Origin: Hyposmocoma kahamanoa
Lineage: Eukaryota > Arthropoda > Insecta > Lepidoptera > Cosmopterigidae
Assembly: GCF_003589595.1 (NCBI RefSeq)
Contig: NW_020653750.1
Span: 3,648,134 to 3,712,133 of the forward strand
Reading direction: 5' to 3'
DNA length: 64,000 nt
Shown here: positions 32,520 to 44,106 of the stretch, one piece after another
How the letters are laid out: every line of letters begins with the position of its first letter
Numbering within the stretch: the stretch's first letter is position 1
Program-made: the position numbers and the translations under genes
The notes under the pieces: model-generated
Database searches by the model: none
What the model saw: only the letters and a program-made list of their open reading frames with translations
Told to the model about the DNA's origin: nothing

Positions 32520-34728
32520 TGGACAAAATCTGCTCAGAATACTTCACAGACATAAAAGTCGTAGTACCGCAGTTGAAAATTGTCCAACTTGACTTATTCA
32601 ATTTTTCATCACTGATGCTATAAAACATAGTGATTATAAAACAGCGGATTCCAAGTCTTATTGAAGTTAGTCGATGAAAATCTGTAAAAGATATACCAGC
32701 TATTACGTAGGAAAGTATACTTTAAATTTTACAACCAGGGATAAATCTATGAAAATACAAAACTTACGAGGAAGTCATAACATTTCCATCACTTGTACCG
32801 TTATAAAACAGTGGTCAGGTGTAAACTGGATAAATTAGCAAGGGAAAGCTTAATTTCACCATAATAACTAGTAAGAAACCGTTTTTTAATCCAACAAGCA
32901 CACAGATATTGAAAAATTAGAATGTAAATGTAAACCAGCGATAGCAGTGAAAAATATCGAATGAATGAGTTTCATGTGAGGTGACTGGAAAAAAAAAGAG
33001 AGATTGAATGAATGAAATGTCAATATTATAGCGATAGATAATTTTCCGAAGAATTTCTATTCAAATAGTGGATTTTTTCAGGAATAATTTTATTGGAAAA
33101 ATATAATTCGAAGACTTCATGTTCTACGTTTAGATTTATATTTTAATTATTTATTCTACACGAATTATAAAATAAAATTGTATTAACGTAAATGTAATTT
33201 TATTAAATCCAGCTTGACTTTTTTCACAAATTCTCAGTTCTCAACTCTAGCGTCAACTTTTGACAGGCATAACTGTCAAGTCAAATGTGGATACATATTT
33301 ATTTTTATATTAAAGATAGAAAACAGGACATTGGCGAAGTCGCCATTTTTTTTGTATAATTTTTATAATAATATTAAACTACCGTACATATTTATTTTTC
33401 CTTGACACTGGCAAAATCATTGATTATTTCGATGGAGCCATAACATTTAAAAGAAGAAGAAGAAAAAATATATTTTTCAAAACGGATTTTTTTCCATAAC
33501 CAAAACCAAACTACGTATGATTCATACGTTACCACGTTTACACGTTGGTTACATAATTCTGTATTGCATTTATTTAGACTTAGCATCTAAGGATTAACTG
33601 CATGTTTTCAGTTAACACGTGAAGTAATCAACTTCCTGCAGTTTATAACAACTTCACGCATTAACTGAATGTAGTCGTTTTCGACTGCATGCAGTCGACA
33701 TTAACTACAAGTAGTTATCGCCGCGAGTCTAGCTCAAGAGCTCAGTGTACAGTTGATGTCGCGATTGAAATACGGACGCTACTTCTGTTACTATAGTACT
33801 GCCGCCGCCGGCGTAATTGAAGCCGAAAACGAAAGCGTGCAACGTGGATAGTTCCACTATTGTCATGTTGCTATAGTAAGGCCTACGAACAACTCCGTTC
33901 TTCTAAACTTGGCCCCCTTTTAGATAAATATCGTTGCCTTTTTCCCATTTATATTGTTAATGGAATAAGAATTTATAATTATTACAATGAGAAGGACACC
34001 GAGAGAAGTATACAATCTGAAAGTTTTATCTTCCTTTATCCTTGCTAATGATATTAAAATATGATTAATATGTAACCTTATTATTTTTTTAATACTTAAA
34101 CATATAGCAACTCTTGTGATCCCTTTTTTCCAAATCCCGCGCATTGTCCAATTTTCTCATTAGAATCCTGTTTTCCTACCTTTTAATAACTTGACATTGT
34201 CAAAAAGTTAAAGCTCTTATTACCATTACATTGAAAAAATTTGAACTCGGATTATTAAAATCATGGTTCCTTCCTAGTTCCTATCCTCTTGTACGATACG
34301 ATTGGTTCCTAAATACCTTGTCACAGTTTTTTTCTTGTAAACAAACAAACTTGTTTTATAATTTTATATACAGTTTGAAGTGTGAGCCAGATTCTGCTTT
34401 ATAGTTTTACAGATTTTACGAGTAAGGAAGGAAGAGGTTTGGAAATGAATATTTTATATTTTATTGCGACATATATTATTCTACTATTATGTATGTATGA
34501 GGGTAGCTCGTAATTTTTCAGCTACTTCATTATCATCCAAAAGTCTTAGGGTGTCGTGTGTGTGTGCTGTCGGTTAATTTTCAGAAATATTTGAAAAATT
34601 GGATAAATATAATTTGGAAGGCCATATTATGGCCTACGTTTAGAAATATCTTTTGAAATTTTATTTAGCGTGCATTATAAAAAAAAAACTTGTGTAGCTA
34701 AAAGCCACATAAAGAAAAACGAGATTAA
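32520..34728. other. Intergenic region upstream of DCUN1D3; no gene
   Basis: AT-rich sequence that should contain the DCUN1D3 promoter and 5' UTR. At 33595-33715 there is a cluster of imperfect direct and inverted GACTGCATG/AACTGCA/CTGCAGT motifs, including the palindromic core GACTGCATGCAGTC. No ORF here is supported. Confidence 0.5.
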
Positions 34729-34936
34729 GGGTTGTATTCTAGAATTCTACTCAATGCTCAAGTCAGGATTTGAGTATGGTTTAAAGCACTCGAAATCATA
34801 CTCAAGTCCCTGCCATTAGGGTCGTATTTCCAGTGCTTGTGTTTCCAGTGCGTCCTGACATGAGTATGATTTCAAGCACTAGAAAAAATACTCGAGTCCT
34901 GACTTGTGCATTGTGTTGAGTTCTGGAATACGACAC
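34729..34936. mobile_element. Palindromic MITE, GTCGTATTC family, copy 3
   Basis: Begins GGGTTGTATTCTAGAATTCT and ends TGGAATACGACAC, with TTAA on both sides (34725-34728 and 34937-34940). The paired TTAA suggests a piggyBac-type target, but other copies do not show it as clearly. Internal structure matches copies 1, 2 and 4. Confidence 0.75.
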
Positions 34937-35181
34937 TTAAAATGATTTCACTATGTTCAGCGAAAAACCCTCGAACCACACACCATCACTTGTTGTGGCT
35001 TGCAACGTTTTCGTTTAATAACTTTAACTTTTGGCAGGTGTCAATGTCAAATGTGGAAAAATAAAGGAAAAACTGGAAAAATGTCCGGAAAAATATATAT
35101 TTTTTCAAAATGGAATTTTTGAATGAATCGATATTACTCGTGTGTGTGTCTTAGAGGATGGAAAAAAATAAAGGAAGTGAG

Positions 35182-35297
35182 TACAGGGTCAAGAGCACGT
35201 CAAGCTTGACACGTAAGATTTAAATCGAACTCTATGCCGCTTACGTAAGAACGGTCCAAAGTACAAAGTGTCAAGCAGGATGTGCTCTTGACTGTAC
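35182..35297. mobile_element. 116-bp MITE with TACAGGGTCAAGAGCAC ends
   Basis: The left end TACAGGGTCAAGAGCACGTC pairs with the right end GATGTGCTCTTGACTGTACA, and an inner TGTCAAGC/GCTTGACA pair continues the hairpin. A related end (CGTGCTCTTGACCCTGTAC) occurs alone at 54747-54765. Confidence 0.7.
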
Positions 35298-35454
35298 ATT
35301 CTTCTCTACTTTTTCCTTTTAAAACTGTTATTTTGTCACTTGTCGCTGTCGGATAGGATAAGATCATTGATTGTCGGTCAACACGTACAGATTTGAATCG
35401 AATTGAAACAAAGACGAAGAAATTTTTATAATAAACATACGTATTATAGTATTA

Positions 35455-36343
35455 GGGGTTAAAGTATGAAATTGCCGTTTCGCACTGAAAAATTAAAACA
35501 ATTTTTTTTAAGATTAAATATATTTGTTTAATCAAAGTTTTTTCCCTTGTTGTCTATACATTTCTGCCGTGTAATCGGAAGATCATTTAAACCTTTGCGA
35601 TAGAAGTCTGGAGACCTGGACTCCACAGCTGTGTGAAGGGATTTTTGTACTGCTTCCTGGGAATTTTATTTCCATACAAAAAAAAAATCAAATTGCGGGA
35701 AAAAATGGTAGTCGGTCGGGGCGAGGTCCGACGAATATGTAGGATGATGGATAATTTATATCTGCAGGTCTTGTAGTAGTAAAACTGTTTCTCAAGCAGT
35801 GTGAGGTGTTGCGTTATCATAGAGCAATAACGGTGAAGCTGTTTTGCTGCGAGTTCCGTCGTCATTATTCAAACGCCATATGTCATATTGTGGGTATGCT
35901 AACATTGAACCATGACGTTTCGTGGTAGTTTGATACGGATCGGCTTCCATCATTACCTTCAATTCAACGTTATTTACATTTGTGACTGGTCTTCCTCGTG
36001 GTTCTTTCTTCAAGTCGTAATTTGCCGTATTGCCGGCGTTTGCCGTATTTGCGTATGCCGTATCCTCTCCAAATACAGCATTGACAGTTTCTGCTACGTT
36101 AACTCCATGTGGAAATTCGTATTCGAAAATTAGGTACTCAGATTTTCGCTGTATCTGTCTTCACGTTAAAAGCTGAATGTAAAAACAATTGAAAGTCGAA
36201 CAATCAAATATCATGTTTTTTAAGTTAAGCATGTTCTACTTTTCGTGTGAAAAACGTTTCACTCTGAAATCGGACACCATACAGGTTTAATTTTAATTTA
36301 AAGTGGCCAGTAAAATAAATCGGCAATTTCATATTTAAACCCC
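35455..36343 (-). mobile_element. Mariner-family element, copy 2, internally deleted
   Basis: The left end GGGGTTAAAGTATGAAATTG and the right end CAATTTCATATTTAAACCCC are near-perfect inverted repeats next to TA on each side. At 889 bp it is shorter than a typical 1.3-kb mariner. The minus strand holds a broken transposase. It lies about 200 bp upstream of Spc25. Confidence 0.85.
35528..36150 (-). pseudogene. Mariner transposase, internally deleted and broken
   Basis: The minus strand reads, in order: YEFPHGVNVAETVNAVFGED (N-terminal helix-turn-helix part), EPRGRPVTNVNNVELKVMME (second HTH/GRPR linker), YDNATPHTA (the second catalytic Asp region), then in shifted frames LAPTDYHFF-like residues, and NDLPITRQKCIDNKG before the stop at 35528. 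Sequence between the GRP linker and the second Asp motif, including the first catalytic Asp, is missing. Several stops and frameshifts are present. Confidence 0.8.
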
Positions 36344-36543
36344 TATTATTTGTTTGTCTCAAACACTAAAGTTGGCTTAATACTGCATGTGTTCCAATGC
36401 CGTGAAGAAAAAAAACAATTTTGAAATAGTTTGAATGCAAATCTAGCGGTTAAGATTTTGGTTGATGCTTTTTCGAATATCATAACGATTTTATCTAATA
36501 AATATTTAGAGCATTTGAAAGTAGTATTCGCAGTTTAGAAGTC

Positions 36544-39500
36544 ATGGCGGTCATCGAAGACTATTGGAATTATCGTGTGGATATAAACAGTCTAAAGAAT
36601 AAAAACTATCCTGAGTTTGAATCGCGGGTGTACTCTGTACGGGACGACATTCTAAACAGAAACTGTTTTAAGATCCAAAAATTTAGTCACAACAACGTGC
36701 ACAGTCACGAAGAAGAGCTGAAATCTTTATTGGAAGAAAATAAACAATTACGAGATGAGATAGACTCCTTGCAAGAGACGCTTGCTAAACAAAAAACTCA
36801 ATATGAAACCTATAAAAAAGGTATGGTTGAAGAGTAAACACTTTATAATTATTATATAAAGTTCCCTTTTATCTTTTGTGTGACCTGTGGAGCCCCTTAA
36901 CAGCGACCAGCAATTGTCTATTGTGTTACCAGTAATTACAACTCGGAGCCAAGGTCAATATATTTAAATTTCTGATATAATTTCTATTTCAATAATTTTT
37001 TACCTTCACTGTCTGGAGCACATAATTTTATTTATATTACTAAGTGACAAGACGAAGAAGTCGGGCACCAGGTGGTAAGCGACACCCTTGTCTATAATAT
37101 ACATTTGTAGTGCCACTCCAATTTTAAATTGCAAAGATTGAGGGACACTGGCGCTGCACCCGTCACCCTGAGACCATAGGTTGACAAGTCCGATGTGCCT
37201 GTAAATTCCCCAGCACCCTTACCCTTCAAAACTGGAATGCATGAATGCTCACATTCGTGCATGACTGCAGCGGCAGCAATAGGTAAGGTAAGGTGGTAGT
37301 ATTTCTCTAGGTGAACTCTTTCACAAGGAGCTCCATTGCTACTAAACATGCATGCTTGTCTAGGAGTAACTTGTATGCCCAGTAAAAGGAAACATTGGCC
37401 TAAAACATGTGTAATAGATGCATCATATATGTTCATGGCTGAATCTAGTCTTTGCTTTCACTTGAGGTTGACATTGTACTTATGAAAATCACAGTGTATT
37501 GCAAAACCCTGGTCAATAAATAATTGCCATTCTGGAGTATTATAGAGTGTTAACGCACACACTCATAGACCTGCACAGAGGAACCCTGTATCGCGGGTGC
37601 CATGGACACACATAGACATCCACAAATTAAACCTAGCTATCGAATCCGGGACCTCCATGTGGCAGACTTGTATGGTAACCGCTTGGCGGTGGAGGCTGTT
37701 AGGTGCTGTATATGTTAATCGGATCATTTGAATGAGAGTATATACTCATATCCAGATTTCTAAGGACACATCAATGCATGGGTCTCAACTGATGAACTTA
37801 GCTGGTGCGTGTGGAATCCCAATTACTAGGGTCTAGAACCATTGAAGCTTCTTATTGCTTTTGATATTAGAGGGCCTAGGAACCTAGCACAAGACTACCT
37901 TCTTAATTTTAAGAAAGTATCAGAGGCCTATCACGCAATAAATTGTCATGCAGTAAATATATTACTCAGGAGGTTTGAAGTCCGATTCAAGGTTATTTGC
38001 TGACTGTACTAGTAATAAGTGATATACAACAAAATCTGTCCACCCAAAGCTACACTCAAAATTCTTCTGCAGCGCAATTTTCGTGGAATTGAACTGTTTG
38101 CGGAGTGATGCTTGTGAAATTGACTGGGGTAATCCAGTCAATTTCATGAGCATCACTCCACACATCACTTACAGTTGTAAATGCTGTATCAATTGTTAGC
38201 AAAGTGTCTGAGTTTAACAATACATTGATGAACCTTTACGATAAACATGCACCAGAACGGCCAGTTAAAATAAAACCCCTACCTGCACCTTGGCTAGACC
38301 AGAATGTTAGGAATGCTATGAATAAAAAGCTCACAGCTAAGGCCAGATTTAAGTACAGTCCTACAGACGAGAATAAGCGCATCTATAATGAGCGTCGTAA
38401 TCACTGCAATAGGTTGTGTAGGGATGGACAACGCCGACATATTCACAGTTCTTTAGAAACTGATGATCCGGCTGAAGTCTGAAAGTTTCTTAGGTCGCTG
38501 GGAGCTGGTAAGTCACGTCAAGATAGTATGCCAAAAAAATTTAAACCTTGATGCTCTTAATCATTTCTCTAATTCGGTTGCCTTCGACGGGTCGACTAAA
38601 ACATCTACCTTTAAATTATCTTTCCGTGCTTCCAACTGCTGACCATCCTCTTTAAAAGAGTTCACTGATTGTGATGTTAAGAAGGGCATAGAATCTATTT
38701 CGTCCAATGCTGTTGGCAGTGACCACATTGGTCGTAAAATGTTTTTATTCATACTTAACGAGATTTTACCTGTGATCCGGTATATTCTTAATTTTTCTAT
38801 CAGGGAATTTGGAAGGAAGCTCTCATTACTCCTCTCCCGAAAAAAGCCAACTCTTCTATTTTTTCTGATTTCCGACCTATTTCTATACTTCCCTTTCTAT
38901 CAAAGCTGCTAGAGCGACTAGTTCATAACTAAATTACTCCTTTTCTCATACGTAACAACCTCCTTAATCCCTTTCAATCTGGCTTCCGACCAGGACACAG
39001 CACTGTGAATGCTCGTTAGGATCACTGATGACATTAGGTATGGTATGTCGCAACAGCAATTCGCTGTAATGTCATTGCTTGATTTCATCAATGCTTTCAA
39101 CAACGTTGATTTTGACATTTTGATTGCACTTTTACGCACTCTTAACATATCTCCAACGGTAATCTCTTGGTTTCATAGTTACATGCATGGGCGTCGGCAA
39201 TGGTTCGCATTGATGAGAGGTTCTCTTCTTGGTGTGACATCAGTGCTGGCGTTCCACAGGGCGGCGTTTTATCTCCTCTTCTCTTCTCGATCTTCATTAA
39301 TTCAATTTCCCGCAGTCTTACCTCATCCTACCACCTGTATGCAGATGATTTACAAATTTACACTCACCGGCAACTTGAAAAACTGCACGAAGCATTGAGG
39401 AAATCAATAATGATCTCCGTCACCGCCGTCTTTTTCCTGTGAATTATATTATTATATTATATAAGCAGAAATCGCTTAAAGCGATAAGACCGCCCATTGT

Positions 39501-40463
39501 ACCACCACTTATTTTTAATTTAATTGTATTGTATTTGTTTCCTTTTTTGGTGTACAATAAAGAATTTTTGTATTGTATTATATGGTATTGTACAACAAGT
39601 AACGAAAGGATATGTAGACATGTGAGCTACAATGCTAAAAATAGACAAAATAATGCAGTAATAAAAATTTTGATTATATGTCATTCACAGATCAAAAACT
39701 CCTAGCTAAGGAAATAAAGGACACCCATGAAGCATTTTTAATGGCAAAGAAATATTACAAAAAGTATCTGAAGATATATTATACAATTGAAGCCAGAAAA
39801 GGAGATAAGCAGACAATATTTGTGCAGTTCTTTACAGAAGTTAAAAAAGATTCAGATGTGTATTCAATGAGGTTACTATGCGACACCAAAACAGGAGTTT
39901 GTGAGTGTGAGTCTTGGTCACTATATTATATGGTTTGTGACTTTTTAAATATAATAATATAGAAGACAGAATCATTATCTTTGTTGTCCCTCCTCTGGCT
40001 CGTTCCATAGTTTTGTACCTGCTGCCATTTACAATTTTGGCTTATACAGTACTAATTTTTAAAATGCATGTCAAATTTCAAAAGCTGTTTCCCAAGTGTA
40101 CATTTTACTTATATTTTTTAGTTAATAAATGTTAATGTAAGATAAACTTTTTTCCTATTACATAGTTGCCTATTTGCAGTGCCCTCTGCACAGCAGAGAA
40201 TATAAAAAAATATAATGATTCACTAAATAAATGCTGCTGGATATATTATTATAATAGTTTAAAAATAATGGATTAATATAATTAATGTCTTGATTTAAAA
40301 ATAAATAAAATTTTGTTCATTTTCAGTGTTGGAGACAAAGCCTAAATTAGCAACGATTATGGAGCTCAATAAAACATTACAAGAAACTAAAGACCTTCCT
40401 GGTACTCTTTATTCTATTCGGCATTCATTTATTAAAATTAAGGCAAAAAAAAATGATGAATAA
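36544..40463 (+). CDS. Spc25: Kinetochore protein Spc25 (NDC80 complex), probable
   Basis: Three exons: 36544-36820, 39691-39906 (an alternative donor at 39900 is equally in phase) and 40327-40463, giving about 209 aa, near the usual 220. The N-terminal half is a coiled coil ([20 protein letters not shown] and onward through the first junction). The C-terminal part fits the Spc25 globular domain: [20 protein letters not shown], then [20 protein letters not shown] and RHSFIK, corresponding to the family's ELNxTNxLxxFLxxxRxAF ending. Known role: with Spc24 it anchors the NDC80 complex to the inner kinetochore, while Ndc80/Nuf2 bind microtubules. Intron 1 is large and carries SINE copies and a LINE fragment. 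The assignment rests on fold pattern and C-terminal motif, as this protein evolves fast. Confidence 0.75.
37045..37300 (-). repeat. SINE-like family S1, copy 3 (reversed)
   Basis: Carries the S1 blocks in reverse: CACCAGGTGGTAAGCGACA, TGTAGTGCCACTCCAATTT, CACCCGTCACCCTGAG and GGCAGCAATAGGTAAGGTAA (to about 37290). It is inserted in Spc25 intron 1. The minus ORF at 37092-37436 is repeat sequence, not a gene. Confidence 0.7.
37545..37725 (-). repeat. tRNA-derived SINE, copy 1
   Basis: On the minus strand the head contains an A-box-like CGCCAAGCGGTTACC and a B-box-like GGATTCGATAGC about 40 bp later, then a tail with TGTGTCCATGGCACCCGC. A second copy lies at 62855-63065. The boxes are diverged from a real tRNA gene and no cloverleaf can be drawn. 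Confidence 0.7.
37970..39590 (+). mobile_element. Degraded CR1/Jockey-like LINE, ORF2 fragment
   Basis: 5'-truncated copy in Spc25 intron 1, same strand. Recognisable pieces in shifting frames are [34 protein letters not shown] (38204 onward), [12 protein letters not shown] residues at about 38870, [10 protein letters not shown] at about 38980, [16 protein letters not shown] (39074), [18 protein letters not shown] (39251) and [11 protein letters not shown] (39330). The 3' end has GTACAATAAAGAATTTTTGT at about 39553. Multiple stops and frameshifts; not functional. It is related to the larger LINE at 48390-52500. Confidence 0.85.
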
Positions 40464-42628
40464 CATGCATGTATGCAAGAAATATAGTTTATATTAAGTT
40501 CTCATACAGACTAAAACAGAGCCTTGTTTAAAGGAATGATCTGATTTGTTTAAAGAGACCAAAATGTAATTAATTTAACTGAAATAAGACATACATTTAA
40601 AATATAGAAATATTTATTTAAACATTTAAAATACTTTAGTATATAAAACTACATTATTACAGCAACAAACTTAGGATACAATTCCATATTGAGGTAAGAC
40701 ACTGGCATTTTGCGCCACACGACATTTTAAATAATATTAATTGTAATTCATATCATAGATGGATTGGTTCTTACTATTATCCTATAATGAGCACATTCCA
40801 CTTTTGCATTTGTTTATTGTTTCAAATAATTTCAGATTAGTTTAATGCCTTCAAATAGTGGCAACAACAAAATCTCATCTCAATCTTTTGGTTTATGACG
40901 TGTTCTGTAACAATATCCATTCCACTTTACAATATTAAAGTGGAATAGGATATACAGAGCTGACCACCACTTCAAACTAAAAATTACTATAGAAAAGACA
41001 TAAGTTATGGATTCTGTCCAAAGTGGAATGTTACAATCCCAACTCCCAAGTAACATGGAGTCTCATGTACCAATGCAATAAAAAATTATCTCAGTAACCT
41101 AACTGTAATTTTTTACAGATATGTTACAATTTGTACCTCACTCTTTCATTGCACCTTAAAATATTAAACCTCAAAAATATAATGTTTCATTTTGTGCAAA
41201 ACTTAGAAGTTAAATGTTAATTAAATTAATGTTAAATATTGGTATGAATTTAGAACATTGAATTTGTAACAAAAGTCTGCACGTATTTCAAAGGAAGACC
41301 ACTATGAGCGCTTTTTTTGTGAATGGTTCTTTAAATTAATTTGAGAGAATAAAAGTATTGTTATTTATAACCGAGTTCTCATTCTGAGCGTAGTAATAGT
41401 TTCCGACCTGTCAACTGAACAAACCCACATTACAACTACCTACTAAAACATACAATTCTTACGGCTTTTCACAGTTTCTCATAGGACAAACAGAACAAGT
41501 AAATACTTAAAAACTATGGTACATCTGGTTCCTCTGTTGTCACATTATAATACTGCATACTAAATATATGGGGGTTAATAGATAGATTACTTCTAGAATC
41601 GTGTTTTATCATCAATAAACACGCAATTGAAATAAATCGTTTCAGTTGGCATGTCGTATCGAAGATTCCTTAGCGGCAGTTACCGGTTATAATGCGACGA
41701 TAAGCTGTGTTTTGCAGTTGTTTTGGCAAGTAAATGTCTACGTTTGGAAACGGCCGCTAAATAAATTACTATATTTATAAATATTCAAATATTTATTGAC
41801 TGTATCCAAATAGCGGATCTTAAAAAGGTAAAACATAATTTCTGTGTTCTGTGAGACTTAGCTGATTTGTGTTCAATAGAAAATGACCAGCTATTGGGCT
41901 TTCAGTATGATAATATAATCTCGATAGCACATGTTAGGGTATTTTTGCTGAAAAAGTCAATGGAACACGTCAGGTAGGTTACCAATAAAAAAACGGTATA
42001 CATTAAACCGTCAGTAGTTATGGCACTAATTCCAAATAATAATGAGAAAATTAGGTTAGTAGTATATTGTAACATTACATAATTAATTAAATTAAAAAAT
42101 CAGTACCATATAGGTGAGTTTGAATTTTTGGTTAGTACACTATTGATCCCTACAATTTAGAAATTGCATATCTTACCTACTCGTAGCTAGAAAATCAATA
42201 TCTTTATATATAAAATTGCTTTATATACTTGAAATTGTGTAGTTTATAAAAAAGAAACGCCCATCGTGAGCTTTTATTTCAACACAAAATATTAACACAT
42301 AATATTTTATCGTGAAGCAATTTTTTTTTTTAGATTAAAGTAAATTAAATGCAATTAGTTTGTGATATAAAACATTTAAACAAAAAGATGTAATTACTGT
42401 ACATCATGATATGAATAACCTCCACATAAAGCACAAGTTTTTGTAAGATATTTAACATAAATTATTATTTTTAAAAATGTGAAGACGTCAAAAGGTTTGA
42501 TTTAGAGCGGAGAGAACATATTCCGGTATGAAAGTTCTGAGAATGTGTGCCTAACTTCTCTCTCCTCTGTCTGTAATATAAGATAACCTAGCGCCATTAC
42601 CTGCTGAAAATTCGGTCGCGTAACTTGG
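40464..42628. other. Intergenic region 3' of Spc25; no gene
   Basis: AT-rich. An AATAAA at about 41347 could serve Spc25, although it is nearly 900 bp past the stop. No ORF of note and no inverted-repeat element recognised. Confidence 0.45.
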
Positions 42629-42684
42629 TTGCTGTCATACCCCCAATTACATTTTGTTGAAGTGCTTTTTTATGATATCAAGCG

Positions 42685-42855
42685 ACGCGATGAACAAGTT
42701 GTGCGCCTGGTGGAAAGCGACATACCTGGTATGTCGCTTACCATCCATGACTGTTGCAGTGCCACTCAGAGCTTTATAAATCGCAAAGATCTGGGGGCCT
42801 CTGAGCCTGTCATCTTGACACATAAGTTGACATGTCCCGTGTGCCTGTAATTTCA
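42685..42855 (-). repeat. SINE-like family S1, copy 4 (reversed)
   Basis: Contains GTTGTGCGCCTGGTGG, CATGACTGTTGCAGTGCCAC, ATCGCAAAGATCTGGGG and GTGCCTGTAATTTCACCACC. All match the reverse complement of the S1 copies at 19783 and 46200. It is truncated at one end. Confidence 0.7.
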
Positions 42856-43217
42856 CCACCAGAAGTTATTTTAAATGACGAAAGGTTTTTAAAGTGCCGT
42901 GTTGCGTCACTCTTATAACCCTGGCAAGTAGATGTAGCGTTGCCAGTTAATTCAAATTAAGTGGTAACACATTTTTGACGTGGTAACTTGAGTTTCCTTT
43001 ATTGTCCTATCACGTGTAAGCATCACAGTTGTCGAAATCTCAAACACGTAATTTTGACCATCAACACTTCAAGATAAAATCTCATTGGAAAAATGAGTGT
43101 CAAAGTTTATAGTTTATATAAATTTTCAATAGTATCAATTTTCATTGGGTGTAACGCTTGGCTAAGTTGATCTACATTGTTTACCTTTAGATATGTTTTA
43201 TCTTTCGCGACTATTTA

Positions 43218-44013
43218 TGGCGCATGTACACCAAGTCGACAGGCTACCGGTGTAAATACTGACCTACGTGTAAATATAGACCTGAGTCGTCTGAAATCCA
43301 TAGTTCGAAGCCCAAGTCGACCAAAGCGACTAGGTGGTAAATGCTATGGACGACACGATCGCCTTCGGCAAGCGATGATCGACCGCACAGGTTTCAACGA
43401 GTCTGTGGCCGCGTCTCAACTGCGTTACGCGTCCTGAGCAGTGTTGCGTAGAGTAGTTTGTGGGGAATTCACGAAACGCTGGAATTTTGTGGGGATTGGA
43501 ATAATGTGACATTTGTACGTTTTACCATTTTACCCCATATAATGCTGATACATAGATAGTTTGATGCTTGTTGATAAAAAACATCAATTACGATGAATAT
43601 TATTGATGTATTTTTTTGCAACATCGCACATTACTCGTTTGTATAGAAACACCATAAAAGTGTGCGATAAGTTCCCAAATTGTTAAATAGTTATTTGCAT
43701 ATTGTATGTGTTGCCATTTGCATAGATGTGGCAAAAAACAATGACCGAATAAAAATAAATAAATATGGACTGCTTTTTTAACTTTTTTTCTCGAGATTAT
43801 TATGTGGGAAATTTTTGGTTAATGAGAACTTTGTAAGCGTAGACGGCAGATGACTCGGTGTAAATGGCGAGTCGACTGCGTTGTTTTCGGTAAGGCGAAG
43901 TAGTCTGCCGAAGGCGGTAGATGATTCGGTGTAAACGGCTAGTCGATTGCGTCGCCTTCGGCAAGGTGAAGTAGTCTGCCGAGGGCGGCAGACGACCCGG
44001 TGTCAATGCGCCA
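43218..44013. mobile_element. ~800-bp non-autonomous element with TGGCGCAT ends and internal tandem repeats
   Basis: Left end TGGCGCATGTACACCAAGTC and right end GACCCGGTGTCAATGCGCCA are imperfect inverted repeats. Near the right end a unit of about 71 bp (CGAAGTAGTCTGCCGAAGGC and following) is present in two full copies plus a part at 43838-44005. The left side has related GCCTTCGGCAAGCGATGATC sequence. No transposase and no clear target duplication. It ends about 40 bp before the MBOAT poly(A) signal. Confidence 0.6.
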
Positions 44014-44054
44014 TTAGCCTATTAAGACTGCGTGACCGTACTATTGTATATATT

Positions 44055-44060
44055 TTTATT
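44055..44060 (-). terminator. Poly(A) signal AATAAA for the MBOAT gene
   Basis: TTTATT on the plus strand reads AATAAA on the minus strand, about 47 bp after the MBOAT stop codon at 44107-44109. Position and strand fit a canonical cleavage signal. Confidence 0.65.
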
Positions 44061-44106
44061 AGAAATTTGCTTTAGCTACTATATTTAACTATATTTGTGT
44101 GTAAAA

